Below are positions 34,633 to 47,100 of a DNA stretch of 64,000 nucleotides, one piece after another; the stretch's first letter is position 1, and the number at the start of each line of letters is the position of its first letter. The notes below the pieces were generated by a model, which was not told the DNA's origin, made no database searches, and saw only the letters and a list, made by a program, of their open reading frames with translations. Made by a program: the position numbers and the translations under genes. The stretch lies in contig NC_052622.1 of assembly GCF_016545825.1 (NCBI RefSeq), positions 48,528,770 through 48,592,769 on the forward strand, written 5' to 3'. The DNA is from Eucalyptus grandis. Taxonomy: Eukaryota > Streptophyta > Magnoliopsida > Myrtales > Myrtaceae.

Positions 34633-36620
34633 TCATGGAGATGAGAATTTCTTGATGAAGTCATGGATGTGAGCAGTGACCTCCTGAGGCTTCTCTTGCT
34701 GGAGGAAATGAGCCACTCCTTCCATCACCACCACATCTTCCAAGTTGGGCACTGCCTTTTTGAACCCACCGTCGTGGATGTACTCCTTCACGCCAGGGAA
34801 GTGATAGGTGAGGTCCAAGTCCCCCACTATGAACTTCACCGGCACTTCAATTCGTGCTCCAGTCCATGGCGCTGATAACTCCCAATTTCTGCATCCATAA
34901 AGGAGTTTATTAGAGATCTAAATGGATTTCAGATATCATTTTGATTGCTACGCCATTAAAAAAGAAGATTGAAGTTGGAATATATAATTTTAACTCTTGG
35001 TCCATCATCATTTACATGAAACAAGATTGATCCGTATCCATTTGAAGACACATCTACTTAAATTGTTGAAAAGCGTGAGATGCAATAACTAGGTCGGGAA
35101 TACAAATTAGCTAGGATACTTGCCCATGCTTTGAATGAATATTATCATTCCAAATTTTACTAATATCAAACATCTTAGATGTCCCATTTTCTTTCTAAAT
35201 CGACTTTCTTTTTTCAATTCAACACTACTATTTCCTTCAGTTTTTTATGCAACCGTCATTCTTTTATTAGGTAGGATTTGCTTCCATCTTATATTTTACT
35301 ACACTTCGTATAGGACTGAACCAAAGGATGCCCTATTAAGCTCTATCTCATGATATTGATTAATGTTAATCTATAATTTCTTTGTCACATAAGATATGTT
35401 ATGTACAATAAGATTATTTTACCTGAATATATTTTCAATTCCCTAAATGATGTTTCGCATAGCCTCAGATTTTTTTTTCTAACTTTTACTTCTCACTAAA
35501 AAAAAATCTTAAAATTTCATTCCAAAAAGAATGTTCAACAATCACTTTCACTATTTTGACTTATAGATGATATACACTATTAGATACTGAATTAGATAAA
35601 ATTAGCCATTGTCTTATGTTGTGAGCACTATTTAGGCTAAACTTTCTAGTGTTTTCCTCCTCATAAATCCATCTACCTAAACATTGGGGAAATGTGAAGT
35701 GAACACATCCAGAGGCAGCAATTGCTGATGGTATGGAGGAACCGGGCTCGAACACAATATGAATTAATAGTTCCAGTTTCTACCTTATAAACTTTCGCCA
35801 TAACTCAAGCTAGATCCCACACCCGGGGCAGTGTCATTCAAATTTTTATCAGAACCATCTTCAACAATCAAACTGTAAGAGAGGATAAGCTTAGAGAGAG
35901 GAACGTACAAGTCCAAACAACGGTAATAGTTGAATCCTCCGGTGAAGCCGGTCCTGCTGAATTGGGTGGCGTAGTAGCTGATGTCATCATCGGTCAGCCA
36001 AGAGGGCAACTCAACCTGTTGTTGGTCGAGTAGTTTGATCAATCCTGAGATCCCTACATCTTTAGGCACGATAGGTGGGCTCGGGTCACGGCCTGTGAGG
36101 AATAGCTGAATGAGTTTGGCGATATCAGCTTTTGCAAAGTCCTCTTCAGCCACTCCAGGTTCCTACCAAGCATAAAAGATTACATACATAGTCAGGAAAG
36201 TAATTAAGATTAACTCGTTCGCTAATAACAACAAAAGCTGACCACAAAAACTGGGAAACGAATCGAGTCGATTCGCAAATTGTTTAAAAATTCAAGCCCA
36301 AGCCAAGGCCGGATCTCGACTAATTAACATTGGTCCTCACCTGAAACCTGCAAACGTAGTAATCATCTCCGAACGTCGCCCTCATCGACTCAACGGGCTT
36401 CCTCTCCGGATTCCTGGGGAACCACGCGACGCTCGTGTTCACCAGCGCCTTCACTCGGTCGGGCCTGACCAGGCACAAGTGCCACGCCATGATCGCCCCC
36501 CAGTCGTGCCCCACCACGAACACCCGCCCGATCCCCAGCGCGTCCAGCATCCCCACCAGGTCCCCCACCACGTGGAACGCCGTGTACGACTCCACGCGCG
36601 GGGGTGCGTCGGTGCCGCCG
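33073..36620. repeat. Segmental duplication unit carrying sEH copy 4 (partner 15323-18850)
   Basis: It is co-linear with 15323-18850 from GGTTTTTATTCTGCACCC through the 3' flank, exon 3, intron, exon 2 and the 3' half of exon 1. This unit kept the intact gene; its partner decayed. Confidence 0.75.
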
Positions 36621-36808
36621 TAGCCCCGGAGGTCGGGCGCGATGGCGCGGTAGCCGAGGGCCGCGAGGGACAGCATCTGGTGGCGCCACGAGTACCAGAG
36701 CTCCGGGAAGCCGTGGATGAAGAGGACCGTGTCGGGACCGTCACCGACCGACGCCACGTGCATGTTTATGCCGTTGGTGCGAACAGTTGCGTGCTCGATC
36801 TTCTCCAT
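34633..36808 (-). CDS. Soluble epoxide hydrolase, copy 4 (intact, 3 exons)
   Basis: The exons are 36808-36341, 36162-35909 and 34888-34633 (468+254+256 nt), giving 325 residues, close to the length usual for plant sEH. Motifs in order: HGFPE (32-36), nucleophile D102 in GHDWGA, lid tyrosines Y150/Y151 and Y235/Y236, acid D266 in VGDLDL, and catalytic H301 in EGVAH. Donors are GTGAGG and GTACGT; acceptors are GGTAG and TGCAG. Intron phases are 0 and 2. The alpha/beta-hydrolase core is complete and no lesion is visible, so this is the best candidate for a working enzyme. The protein lacks a signal peptide. The start MEKIEH matches copies 1 and 2. Confidence 0.92.
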
Positions 36809-37560
36809 TTGGTCCGATGTTTTCCTGTTTTTCTTCCGTTCTCTGCTGAGAGAGTTTTGCGAGTGCGGCGAAGAAGATGAAGAGATGAAATGAGAGGATT
36901 TAATAGATCGAGAGTAGGTTCCTCATTGTTGAACCACAACAACGCAACTGGAAAGGAAGGACACAAAATGATAATTCCCTGGTTAAATTTTTTTGCCGAA
37001 TAAGATGAGAATTAATTTTTTTTTTATCGGTCCTATTTTATTTCTACTATAATTTTCACTCTCATATTTTTATCTTGTCTCCTTGCAGGACGTGAAAGTG
37101 GAAATCTACACTTGAAATTAAATTGTCCCTACACTAATACCTAATAAAGTGGGAATTCGAATCCCCCACCTACCCCTTTCATGTTGGAAGGGTGGTCACT
37201 AAAGTAAACCCCAGTGATTAAATGAGAATTAATTGAAAGACGGACATTTAATACTTTCCCAAAATGACAGATCCGTATTTTGTACTTGAACTTATCTATA
37301 AACCTGATATTTCTCTTCTTCATCTTTTTTTCACCTTCACTCTCCCCTCTTCCAAACAATGAAAAGGAAAATCGATTTGTTCACCTCTGTTTTCTCCACT
37401 TCAATTTTCTTTACCATAATTTTCCCCACCTCCTATTTTTGCTGCCAAACTTTGGGCAAAATGAATGATGTCCATGTTCGGAACTCAACAATAAGAAGAT
37501 TGATTAAAGAAATTCTTTTAACAAAAATTGAAGGAAAATAAGACCCATTTTTCACTTTAC
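36809..37560 (-). promoter_or_regulatory. 5' flank of sEH copy 4
   Basis: 36809-36990 aligns with the flanks of copies 1 and 2 and with the relic at 1405, but the region of copy 2's TATA box is altered (GGTTAAATTTTTTTGCCG). 37020-37240 has no counterpart in the other flanks. It includes a GGAATTCGAATCCCCC B-box-like stretch (about 37150) and may be a SINE fragment. 37360-37545 matches 1590-1727. Confidence 0.4.
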
Positions 37561-39786
37561 TGGAGCAATAATAATTGAAATCATAGTGATGATAGATAGA
37601 TAGATGATCTCTCGTGATAAAGTTGTTACAAAAATCAAAAGACATAATAGGTTTTAGTGATTTGTCATCTTTCTTTTTTAATTTTGGAGATAACTTTTAA
37701 GTTTTTTTCATTTATATTTTGTGATTAAAATGAGATCTTTGTTAGAGATAATTAAGTAGTTTCCTCAATTTTGCATATATCTCAAGATTGTACATATCTC
37801 TTGGAGACTTTCCATATCTCGCTTGATTATGCATACTCTTGATTGATCCTAATTGACTATAATTATTATTTAAAATAGTCATCTAATATACTCATGCACT
37901 ATTCTTTCATTAAATACACAAAATTATACAAAAAATTACACGATTCTCTTGTCCTTTATTTCTTATCTTGGCATCAGAATTAGACTATCAAGGGAAATAT
38001 CCTAATTATTTCTAATAATTGTTTATGCTATATATATATTGTCGAAATAAGTAGCTTTCATTACTTGTCAAAAAACATATAATAAGTAGTTTCAATATCT
38101 AAGCATAAGATTAAGCAAAGGGAATGAAGAGGATTAGCATTCTAATTCAGTGGGAGGGAGCCAGTTCAATGGCCCCTCATGACCCAATTGGCCGTTTTGT
38201 TGGCATCTCTGAGCTTAAAGGTGAGCCAAGCTTGAGGATAATGGCCTAACAAAGAAGTGCAGTCGCTTATGATGGACTTGGCAGCCCACGATACTTCCTA
38301 TATTTAAGTGTTCAATCCATCCATGCGTAGCATTATCCTAGTTCTATACAAAGCTGAGAGGCCACGAATCCCTGCATTATTTTTCATCGCAATAAATAGA
38401 GTAAGCTAATCAAAGTCATAATTTTCTTGGTCAGGGGAAAATAAAATATGAAAGAAATACCGCTATACTATACCTTTTCCTTATCCTCGGAAAGTCCATT
38501 ATTTCTTCTTTTTGGCCGAAGTCTGTGCACTATTTATTATTTAATCAGGGTTGGTATAGCATCAGATGCGACCAGCGATTATTCTTGATGCCAAGGGGCA
38601 TGAAGACAAAATCATGTGTACTTCCCAACTTTTTTTTCATATTTTAATTACTGTATATGATAGGTTATCGAAATGTAAGTTTATCTCTTAAAAAACTTGA
38701 TGATTCTATCGAGATTGGATATGACTAAGGTCAAACTCGTTATACAAATGACATTGCATGTGTCTGTGTCTCCAATATAAATGTTCCTCACATATCACGT
38801 GTGATTGTAAAAAAGAAAGCATGGAACCAAAGTCGGATATAAAGATTTTTGAGATCGAACCCCTTCGGGAGGAGACAAGAATGATTATTTTACTCCATGT
38901 AAAAGATATTATTTTTATTTATACTATTTTGCGAAAAGTGAGATATTTTAGTTGGGTCATGATATTTTCGGTGAAGAAAGATGTTTCAGTTTTGTACTTT
39001 CCAAGAAGGGGGATGCTGTTTTCACGCCAGACATGGCTGGAAACAGGGCCTAAATCGACTTTTTAAGGTAAAAATACCTAAATGCAATAATAGAAAAAGT
39101 AATTGACAGATTATAAATCCGTAATCTATAATACAGGAAAAAAACAGCTCAAAATAATTTAGAGCAATTAATCGAGTCAAATGTCCAATCTATAATTTTA
39201 CCCTTATACATATATTTAATGTATTGACATCATTAATGATGTGCAATTAACTAATTAATTAATATTTGGTGATTCTCGGGGTGCAATTAACTAATTTGTC
39301 TAGAATGTGAATGAACTAGTATCAATTCATTCCAGCCTTCTTTTAGTCGTGACTCTCGAGGTGCACTTTTGGATTGATGGATTATTTCTATGGAGTTTAA
39401 TAAGTAATTACTACTCCACGAGAGGAATCTTCCTGTCGTGCAAGGATCAAAAGCTTCTGAAGAAAATGAATGAGGTGCATTTTTCTATTATTTCTTTAAT
39501 ATTTAGATAATATTACTTTGCTCTTCGTATGGATAATCACTATACCCGTTTATTTATCTATCTTGTGTATATTAAATTAACTTCTACGTGATAATGAGGT
39601 AAAATAATCAAATAAGAAGTTATTGTTCTTTAAATTTTGAGCTGTGTAAAAGAGCACTATACGAAGAAGGAAAGGTCCGCCCTTCGTTTACTTGTTCGAG
39701 TATGGATTGTTCACTGTATCGATTTTTCCCCAATAATAATTTGACTGGGGACTCCTCATTCTCGCAAATCCCGATTAATGAAAATT

Positions 39787-39822
<36 letters not shown>

Positions 39823-40645
39823 CCTTGAAGACTAATGAAAATTATTCTAATGCGAAGTAAATTTGATAGAATTTGTTGAAAACTATTCTCTGTTATGTAG
39901 TGCTAAGCACATTTGTTTGTTTTTTCTTGTTTTTTGTTTTTTTGGTCTTAAAGATAGTGCTCATTGAAATACTTCAGTTAGTGCAGACACAATAGAAGCT
40001 TCAGAACAAATAAGAGGCTATGACAAATTTCTCCCTGGTTACTTTTGCAGATTGTACGCACACAAGCATCAACCAAATTTGGTTGTCAGGGCTCTTTGCA
40101 AATCGCAAAAGCGACTCCTATTAACATTTTGCTATTCTTTTGTCCATTTCGCTTTCTTTTTTTTTTTTAGCCAAGGGTTACTGGTCTTGTTTATTGTGTT
40201 AAGTTTAAGTGATATTATAAATCTAATCTTCACTTTCGTAGCAAAAAAAGTATTACAAACGAATCATCATAATTCCTTATAAACGTGCTTCTTTTTGTGG
40301 CGTCTTCTTTTTCTTGAGCAATTATGAAATGAAGTCCATCCCGCATGCAGGACTACAAAATAGTTTTCTTACTTAATTAGTGCCAGCCACATCTCTCCGC
40401 GCGCACGAAAAAAAAAAGCAACATAAAGATCAGAAACAAAAGCTCCTAAAACGATTTTCTCGTTCTATTTTAATTTTCACCTCTGATCATTTATAATTTT
40501 ATAATTGTGCTATGGTCAATGAATGGATTAAATTAACGAATCTATTTATTATTCTCTCACCCATTTACTATACATAGTGAGTATCCACTATAGGTAATAA
40601 TGACCTCAACCATCGTGAGGGACCACGTTAAGTGGCTACTAGTGA
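37561..40645. other. Intergenic, partly duplicated sEH flank
   Basis: 37560-37680 matches 8030-8160 and 14210-14330. 38300-38800 and 40420-40640 match parts of the 3' flank of copies 2-4. No gene is supported. A (GA)n tract lies at 39790-39817. Confidence 0.5.
39790..39817. repeat. (GA)n microsatellite
   Basis: About 14 GA units. Confidence 0.9.
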
Positions 40646-41172
40646 TCACGGGGATGAGAACTTATTGATGAAGTCATGCATGTGAGAAGTGACCTCCTCA
40701 GCTTCTCTTGCTAGAGGAAACGAGCCACTCCTTCCATCACCACCACCTCTTCCAAGTCCAGCTCCGGCTACGTGAACCCATCACGGTGGATATACTCCAT
40801 CACGCTGAGGATGTGATACGTGAGGTCCACGTCCCCCACTATAAACTTCACCAACACTTCGATTCGCGCTCTAGTCCACAGTGTTAACAGCTTCCAGTTT
40901 TTGCATCCATAAAGGAGTCTATCAGCAATCTAAATAAATTTAAGATATCACTTTGATTGCTATGCAACAAAAACAAAAAGGAAGGAAAAGATTGAACTAG
41001 CAATATGTAATTTTTGCTCGATGCCCATTATCATCTTTACTAGCAATAGCCCATCCGGTGGTGCCACAAGTACCAAAGCTTCGGGAAGCCGCATATGAAG
41101 AGGACCGTGTCGGGGCTACCGCTGAACGAAGCTATGTGCATGTTTATACCATTTGTGCAAATCGTTGCATTT
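40646..41172 (-). pseudogene. Epoxide hydrolase relic, copy 5 (exon 3 joined to the 5' part of exon 1)
   Basis: 40900-40646 is a full exon 3 with one base lost, many substitutions and its acceptor AG changed to AA (minus 40902-40901). After about 150 bp, 41050-41172 matches the first 120 bp of exon 1 (the GPDTVLF to WRHQ region), but the start codon is gone. Exon 2, most of exon 1 and most of both introns are deleted. It is the most decayed member of the cluster and marks its right end. Confidence 0.82.
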
Positions 41173-41543
41173 TATTTGGAGCATAACTACTCCCTTCCTC
41201 GTTTTAATGTCACAATAAATGATAATATCTTAGCATTGCTGCCACACATTTCACCATTGCCGCACATTTGATGGTCATACCATACAGATGTCTTAATTTT
41301 TTCAATATATCTCCACATGTAAATTTGATAATAAAATAAAAATAAAAATAAAATAAGAGTGGTAATAAAATGTATTAAGCAAAAAGGGAAACTTGAAACA
41401 TAAATATTGAAAATATTTAAGAAGATTCTTGACAGCCTTGTTAGTATAATCCGTCTGATGTAATACATATACAGTTTGTTTTAATATATTTTTCAACTCG
41501 TAGCATTTGGTTAGGTAAAATGTAGGAATAATAATAGAATGAA

Positions 41544-41582
<39 letters not shown>

Positions 41583-42270
41583 AAAAATCTATCGAAGAGG
41601 CCAAATCACTCTTTTCCCTATTCCAACCACATTCGTTATATATACATATAATTTGGTGGACTCTTGTTCGATGACAGAATCACAAGCGGCACTTGGGCTG
41701 GAGCTCACTCGTCTATGAGGGGCTGGGCTTTAGCGATGGCCTGTGGTGCTGGCAAATGAATGATTGAGCCCAATGCCTCACGCTTGCTTTTCTCATTATA
41801 AGATCTCCACCCCGTCAAATATTCTCCGAACTATACCCATTATGATATATTTACTATAAACTCTTTTCTTGTGACATAAAAAAACCTTAAACTTGTACTT
41901 ATATGATACATTTACCCTCTGTCAAAATCCTTTTAGGTGATTTTTTAGTAAAAACAACAACGTTCTTGGACACCATGACAACACTATTTAATTTCTAGTG
42001 TCAATGTAGGTAGATTATTAACAATTCTAATTGACAAAAATTTGATGGAGGTAAACGTGTTACACATGTGTAGGTTTGAAATTTTTCATGTCATAGAAAT
42101 AAATTTAGGATAAATATATCACGGTGAGCATAGTTTAAGTTTTGGGGGTAGGTTTTGTCCCATAAGATAAGTTAAACAATCATAGACAAATCCAAAATGT
42201 TGGCTTAATTTATAGTAACATTATCAACACTTATGGTATTTACAACAAAATGTGAGATTTTAGTTTCAAC
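41173..42270. other. Intergenic with a small TIR element
   Basis: No gene. (AAAAT)-type repeats lie at about 41330-41357 and a (GA)n tract at 41548-41579. 41827-42138 has inverted ends: the left begins AACTATACCCATTATGATA, and the right reversed begins AACTATGCTCACCGTGATA. It is therefore probably another TIR element of about 310 bp; I found no clear target duplication. Confidence 0.5.
41548..41579. repeat. (GA)n microsatellite
   Basis: About 16 GA units. Confidence 0.95.
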
Positions 42271-44170
42271 TATGGTCGATTAGCTCTAGAGTGGATAGGT
42301 CCAAACTTGAAATTTGCAACCTACCGTCTTATAATTGGCTCTTAGTTTTTGGAACTTGGAACCTATCTATTTGTCTTGGAACCGACCTTAAACCTATTTT
42401 TTTTTTCTGAACCGGTTGTAAGGTTTACCCTTTTTTTGCTTCATTTAAAAAACAAAAAACACAATAAATAATGGTTATGGTAAAATAATGTGAGTAACAA
42501 AAATGGCTCAAAGTAAAATATCAATACAAAACAAACAAAAATAGAAAACAATATGGAAATTAAGCTTGTTTAAGAAAAATAGATCATCTTTTTCCAACTT
42601 TATTATATTGCTTTTAACAAGTTCCCAAGTGAATGAGTTTAGCACCAAAACCTAAAACCTACCCGCACATGTTCCAAAAAATTGGAACTGAGAACCGGTC
42701 ATGTTTCTATTGGAACCAGAAACCAAAGCTGTTTTTGTGGGTGATCAATTTGGTTTCCGGATAGAACTAGACCGATTGTACAACCTTAGTTTCAACAACA
42801 CTCAAAATAATCTCTAAGGCTGCTTTTGGTTATCCAGACCTTTTTCGCCAATAAGTTAGGATCTGATAGGAAAAGCAAGTTATACGATCTCTAATGTCCT
42901 ATTATCATTTAATGAATGAGCGAACATAAAATGGATGCGATATACTAACCAATCAAGGTTTAGTGTGAATATGATAAACCTAGATTACACATGAGAACTT
43001 AAATATATTTTTGAGATTTGGGAAAAATGATTGGCCTAGACATGAGAAATGTTCGTTCAACCTGCTGGATCACCATGGGACAGGCACACCAGCATGAGAG
43101 TCGCCGTTGCATGAGGACAGGGACGATGTCATGGTGGGTATGGCAACCCACCTGTGTGACGGTTGTGGGCTTCTCTGTCTCTCTCTCAATGCTTTGGCAA
43201 AGTTATCTTTTGTAAAATGTCATTTTCATTTTTTTGTGGCTGAATAATTTATTCGGACCAAAAGCTATACATATACTGGATACGATAATTTTTAGTAAAT
43301 CCGGAATGATATCCTGTTTATCAAATTAATAAAGCAGTGTCACCTGCGATGAAGACCACATGATGATACCCTAGTCTTGGACACATTACACAGGCATATT
43401 CATAAACGTTTAGGAAGATGTTAAATTTTTAAGGTGGACCAGAATCGTGTTACTCAGCCCAATTACAATGATTAACCAAGAATTACAGGGTCGGTTGATT
43501 TGCTCTCGTATATTGCAGGTACTTTTCGAAGACCATAGAATCTTCCCCCATTATGGTTCTTTCGTAATCCTATCCGAAATAATCCGCTAAGGAGGCATCG
43601 AAAGTGACGTTACCCGATCCCATGTCACTTTCATCCCCCGGCCCCCAAAACTGAAAAAAGGTCTTTTGTCCCAAATTAGAGAAAGGAAAAGGAACGGAGA
43701 AGCATGCATTTGTTACATAAGAAGAAATATATTTTTATAAGTAATTGTTTATATTATGTATAAAAAAAATTAGTCAAGAATAAAATTCTCTATCATTTAC
43801 ATATTTATGCCTCAGTATTTTTGTTAATGATGTGAAAAACTTATGTTGACTAATTTTTTACACAATATAAAACATATTTTTCGAAAAATATTTTTAAATT
43901 AATACTTTTTCGTGAAACAAACTGACCTCGAAATAAATTATAACAGAAATGTATATTTTGGATAGGAGAGAATATGGGAGCCTACTTGGATTTTGATGCA
44001 GAGTCATTGAGCACTGGTCCTAGCAATCCTATTGGGGGATATTTTATGGTCCCGTATGCTCTATCATGTTGTCTCCTAACATTCTCACCATCCATCATCT
44101 CTCTCTCTCAGCGTGATGTACTTTGAAATGTTTGATGCTAAATCTACGATTCTTTGACCATCCTGCCACT
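42160..44170. repeat. Diverged duplicated block (partners 45613-46200 and 46480-47310)
   Basis: 42160-42270 plus 42789-42880 corresponds to 45613-45790 and to 46005-46180 (GAGATTTTAGTTTCAA and the CATTTGGTCATTC-like part). 43470-43710 and 43970-44165 correspond to 46480-46980 and 47118-47310 (GAGAATATGGGAGCC, CCATCATCTCTC). Order and orientation are kept, so this is an old tandem duplication, partly triplicated. No coding sequence was identified in any copy. Confidence 0.65.
42271..42788. mobile_element. hAT-type element (518 bp) with exact 8-bp target duplication
   Basis: Exact flanking repeats GTTTCAAC lie at 42263-42270 and 42789-42796. The ends are TATGGTCG and, reversed, TAAGGTTG. The interior carries GGAACC/GAACCGG motifs as in the elements at 25084 and 60342. 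The paralogous sequences at about 45705 and 46105 lack it, which independently confirms the insertion. Confidence 0.75.
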
Positions 44171-47100
44171 CAACTCTCGAATAGGGTGTAAACTATTTAT
44201 GTCATTCTTGGCAATAGATAGACCGGAGTAGAATGGGTATCCCATGATCATTTTATCTATCCAATCATACAATGCGATAAACATTCAATTGAAGAAGATG
44301 GACGAAATAGCCAACAAGGGTCATCCATTTCATCCTTATATCTTAATTACTAACCCAACCATGGATGTCTATGACACGAAATATTGAATTTAGGGACTTG
44401 ACCGAATGATAAAGTTCAATTCAATTCTTGATTCATGATACGGTCTTTTGAAAATTCAATTCCCTATACACATGTGAATTTAAAAAATATGCCTATATCT
44501 TGAAAGAAACAAGGTAAAAGACAGCTACAATATGATAGAACTCGTCATAACTATGTACTTGAGTCCTAAAAACTATCGTTTCAAGCATTTCAATCCTAGG
44601 TAGACGGCCACGTCAATGATTTCTGAGGACAACTGACTGAAATGATTACATTGGAATTTTGAGGAAAAGTTTAGGACTATATTAACAAAACTAGAAAGTA
44701 GAATACTAAATTAACAGCTATATAATAGGTTTAAGACTAAATTAGTAAATTTTCCTAAGTAAGAAAACATGAACTTTAGTTGATAAAAAATATTTTGAGA
44801 TCATTTAATGAAAATAAATTATCTTGACATTATTTATTATTATTATAGTATCTAAGAACAAATATCTATTCAGAATTTAGGAATAAAAGGAGAGAAGAAT
44901 GAAGTCGGTTGTTCCGATGGTCACACGTGCTGGATTAGCCGAAGTATGAGTCGAAGGGACCTAATTAGACATTTTATATAATTATAAAGACTTGATTAGA
45001 AAAATACAAAGAACATACACTTGATTAGAAAAAGTAGTTAAAGTAAAAAGGCATTCAACTTCATAACGAATGTCCAGTCCAATTCCGTCTTTATACATTC
45101 TTAAACAATACCATACACAGAATAGATGGAAAAAAGGTTCCAGCCATCGATTCTTTACTCTTCTAATTTTTTTATAATATATCCGAATATACCGACATTC
45201 CATGCTTTTGATACAATAATTTTTTGATTAATTTCCTTGAGAATATATCAAAAAAGGGAACATGATTCATGATCGAAAATTACTTGATTTCTCATTATAG
45301 TATCGACCATGCGTGTTTAACAGTATTTCCTACAAAATTAGGCAACAATTTGGCAAGCTCATGGTCAATTATCAAGCGAATCACGTGTCAACAAACCGTG
45401 AAGTGTTCAAATTGAACTTCACATGAAGGCATAGGTATGCACATAAATTGTCTTATCATGACCAATTTCGTTTATCAAGTTGTTCTTTGGATGTTCTGCA
45501 TATATCTACTCATTGAGTTCAAGTGGCATCAGATGGAGCATAATGACCGAAGGAGCGGAACTCCGGCTGGGCTTTGGCGACAACTTGTGGTGTAGGCAGA
45601 TGATGAGCCCAAATAAGATAAACAACTATAGACAACTCCGACATGTTGATTTAATATATCGTAATGTTATGGACACTTATGGTATTTACACAGAGTATGA
45701 GATTTTAGTTTCAATCACACTCAGCCAAACCTCAAAGGCCACATTTGGTCATTCAAACCCTTTTATCGGATAGGATAGAATCGGATAAGGTATGCATATT
45801 ATACGATTTCTTTTTATTCAATTATTAATTGGTCCACCATACTATGTTCATTAAGATAACGTAGGTTCCTACTCTATCTAATTGACTTGAAAAAAAAAAA
45901 AAAAAAAAGGAAGCCTCCTGGGTATGTCAGTTAGAAAATTCCGTTCGAGTCCATCCAAATAATGCTTCAAGCTCTCCTTTAATTAAAAAAATCTCTACCA
46001 TATAAAATAAGATGAACAACTATAGACATCTCCAACCGGTGATTTAATATATTGTAATTTGTCAACACTTATTTTATTTACACAAAGTGTGAGATGTTAG
46101 TTTCAATCGCACTCAGCTTAATCTAAAAGGCCTCATTTGGCCATTCTAACCTTTTTATCGAATAGGATAGAATCACATCAGATGAGCGTACTATTCAATT
46201 ATTTATTATCCTATTATTATTTGGTCGCACATACTACATTCGTTAAGATAGTATGAGATTCTTACTCTATCTAATTGGCTAAAAAAAGAAAAAGAAAGAA
46301 ACCTCTTGGTTATTTCTCCTAGAAACTTCTAATTGGAGTCCATCAAACATAATTAATTAAAGCTCCAACGTTATATTCGATGAAGACGGCGAGGACTAGG
46401 ACGCATCTCATAGGAGTTATCATGAAGGTTGAGGGATATTTCCTTTTAGTGGACCAAGATCGTAGCAGTGCTCTCCAAAAACTACAATGATTAATCAAAG
46501 ATCATACCGTGTAATTTTCAAACTGCTTCGCCCGCAGTTTCGGTCCAAACCAAGACAAAATAGTTCAGAAAATCGTGGGGCACCCATAGTTTTAATTCTT
46601 TGCCTCGATTTATGCTTCTCCGCTTTTGGTCATGCTAGTGCTAGACAGCGTACTAATTATGGGGGGAGTCCGGGGTCTCCAACGGACGCCTTCGTTCTTG
46701 AATTTTTCACCGTTGGACTGAAAAATGAGATTATTGGAACCGCTCTCGCATGCTATATTTTCATCTGACGGTGAAAAAATATAAGGGCGCGGTACCCTTC
46801 AGGACCATAAGATAGCCCCTAATTATGGTTTTTCGTGGTCCTTTCTGAAATAACCTAAGAAAGAGGCATTAAAAGTGACTTTACTCGATCCTGAAGTCCC
46901 TTTCTCAAGCCCCCAGATAAAAAGAGTTTCGTCCCAAAGCTCAAGAAAGGGAAAAAGATCGAAGCAAATCACATAGAAAGTTGGAAAATTTTGGTAAGCA
47001 TCGTCTTGGTGGGACGAGGGGAGCATGGAGAAATATTTTCTACTCTTTTATACTTTTTCCCTTTATCCATTTCATTAAGATATATAATATAAGTGTGTGT

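Noticed and set aside
45893..45990. Second SINE (poly-A tract with a GTTCGAGTCC B-box-like stretch)
   Set aside because: No convincing A box or target duplication, and the paralogous block at 46280 has similar sequence, so it is part of the older duplication.
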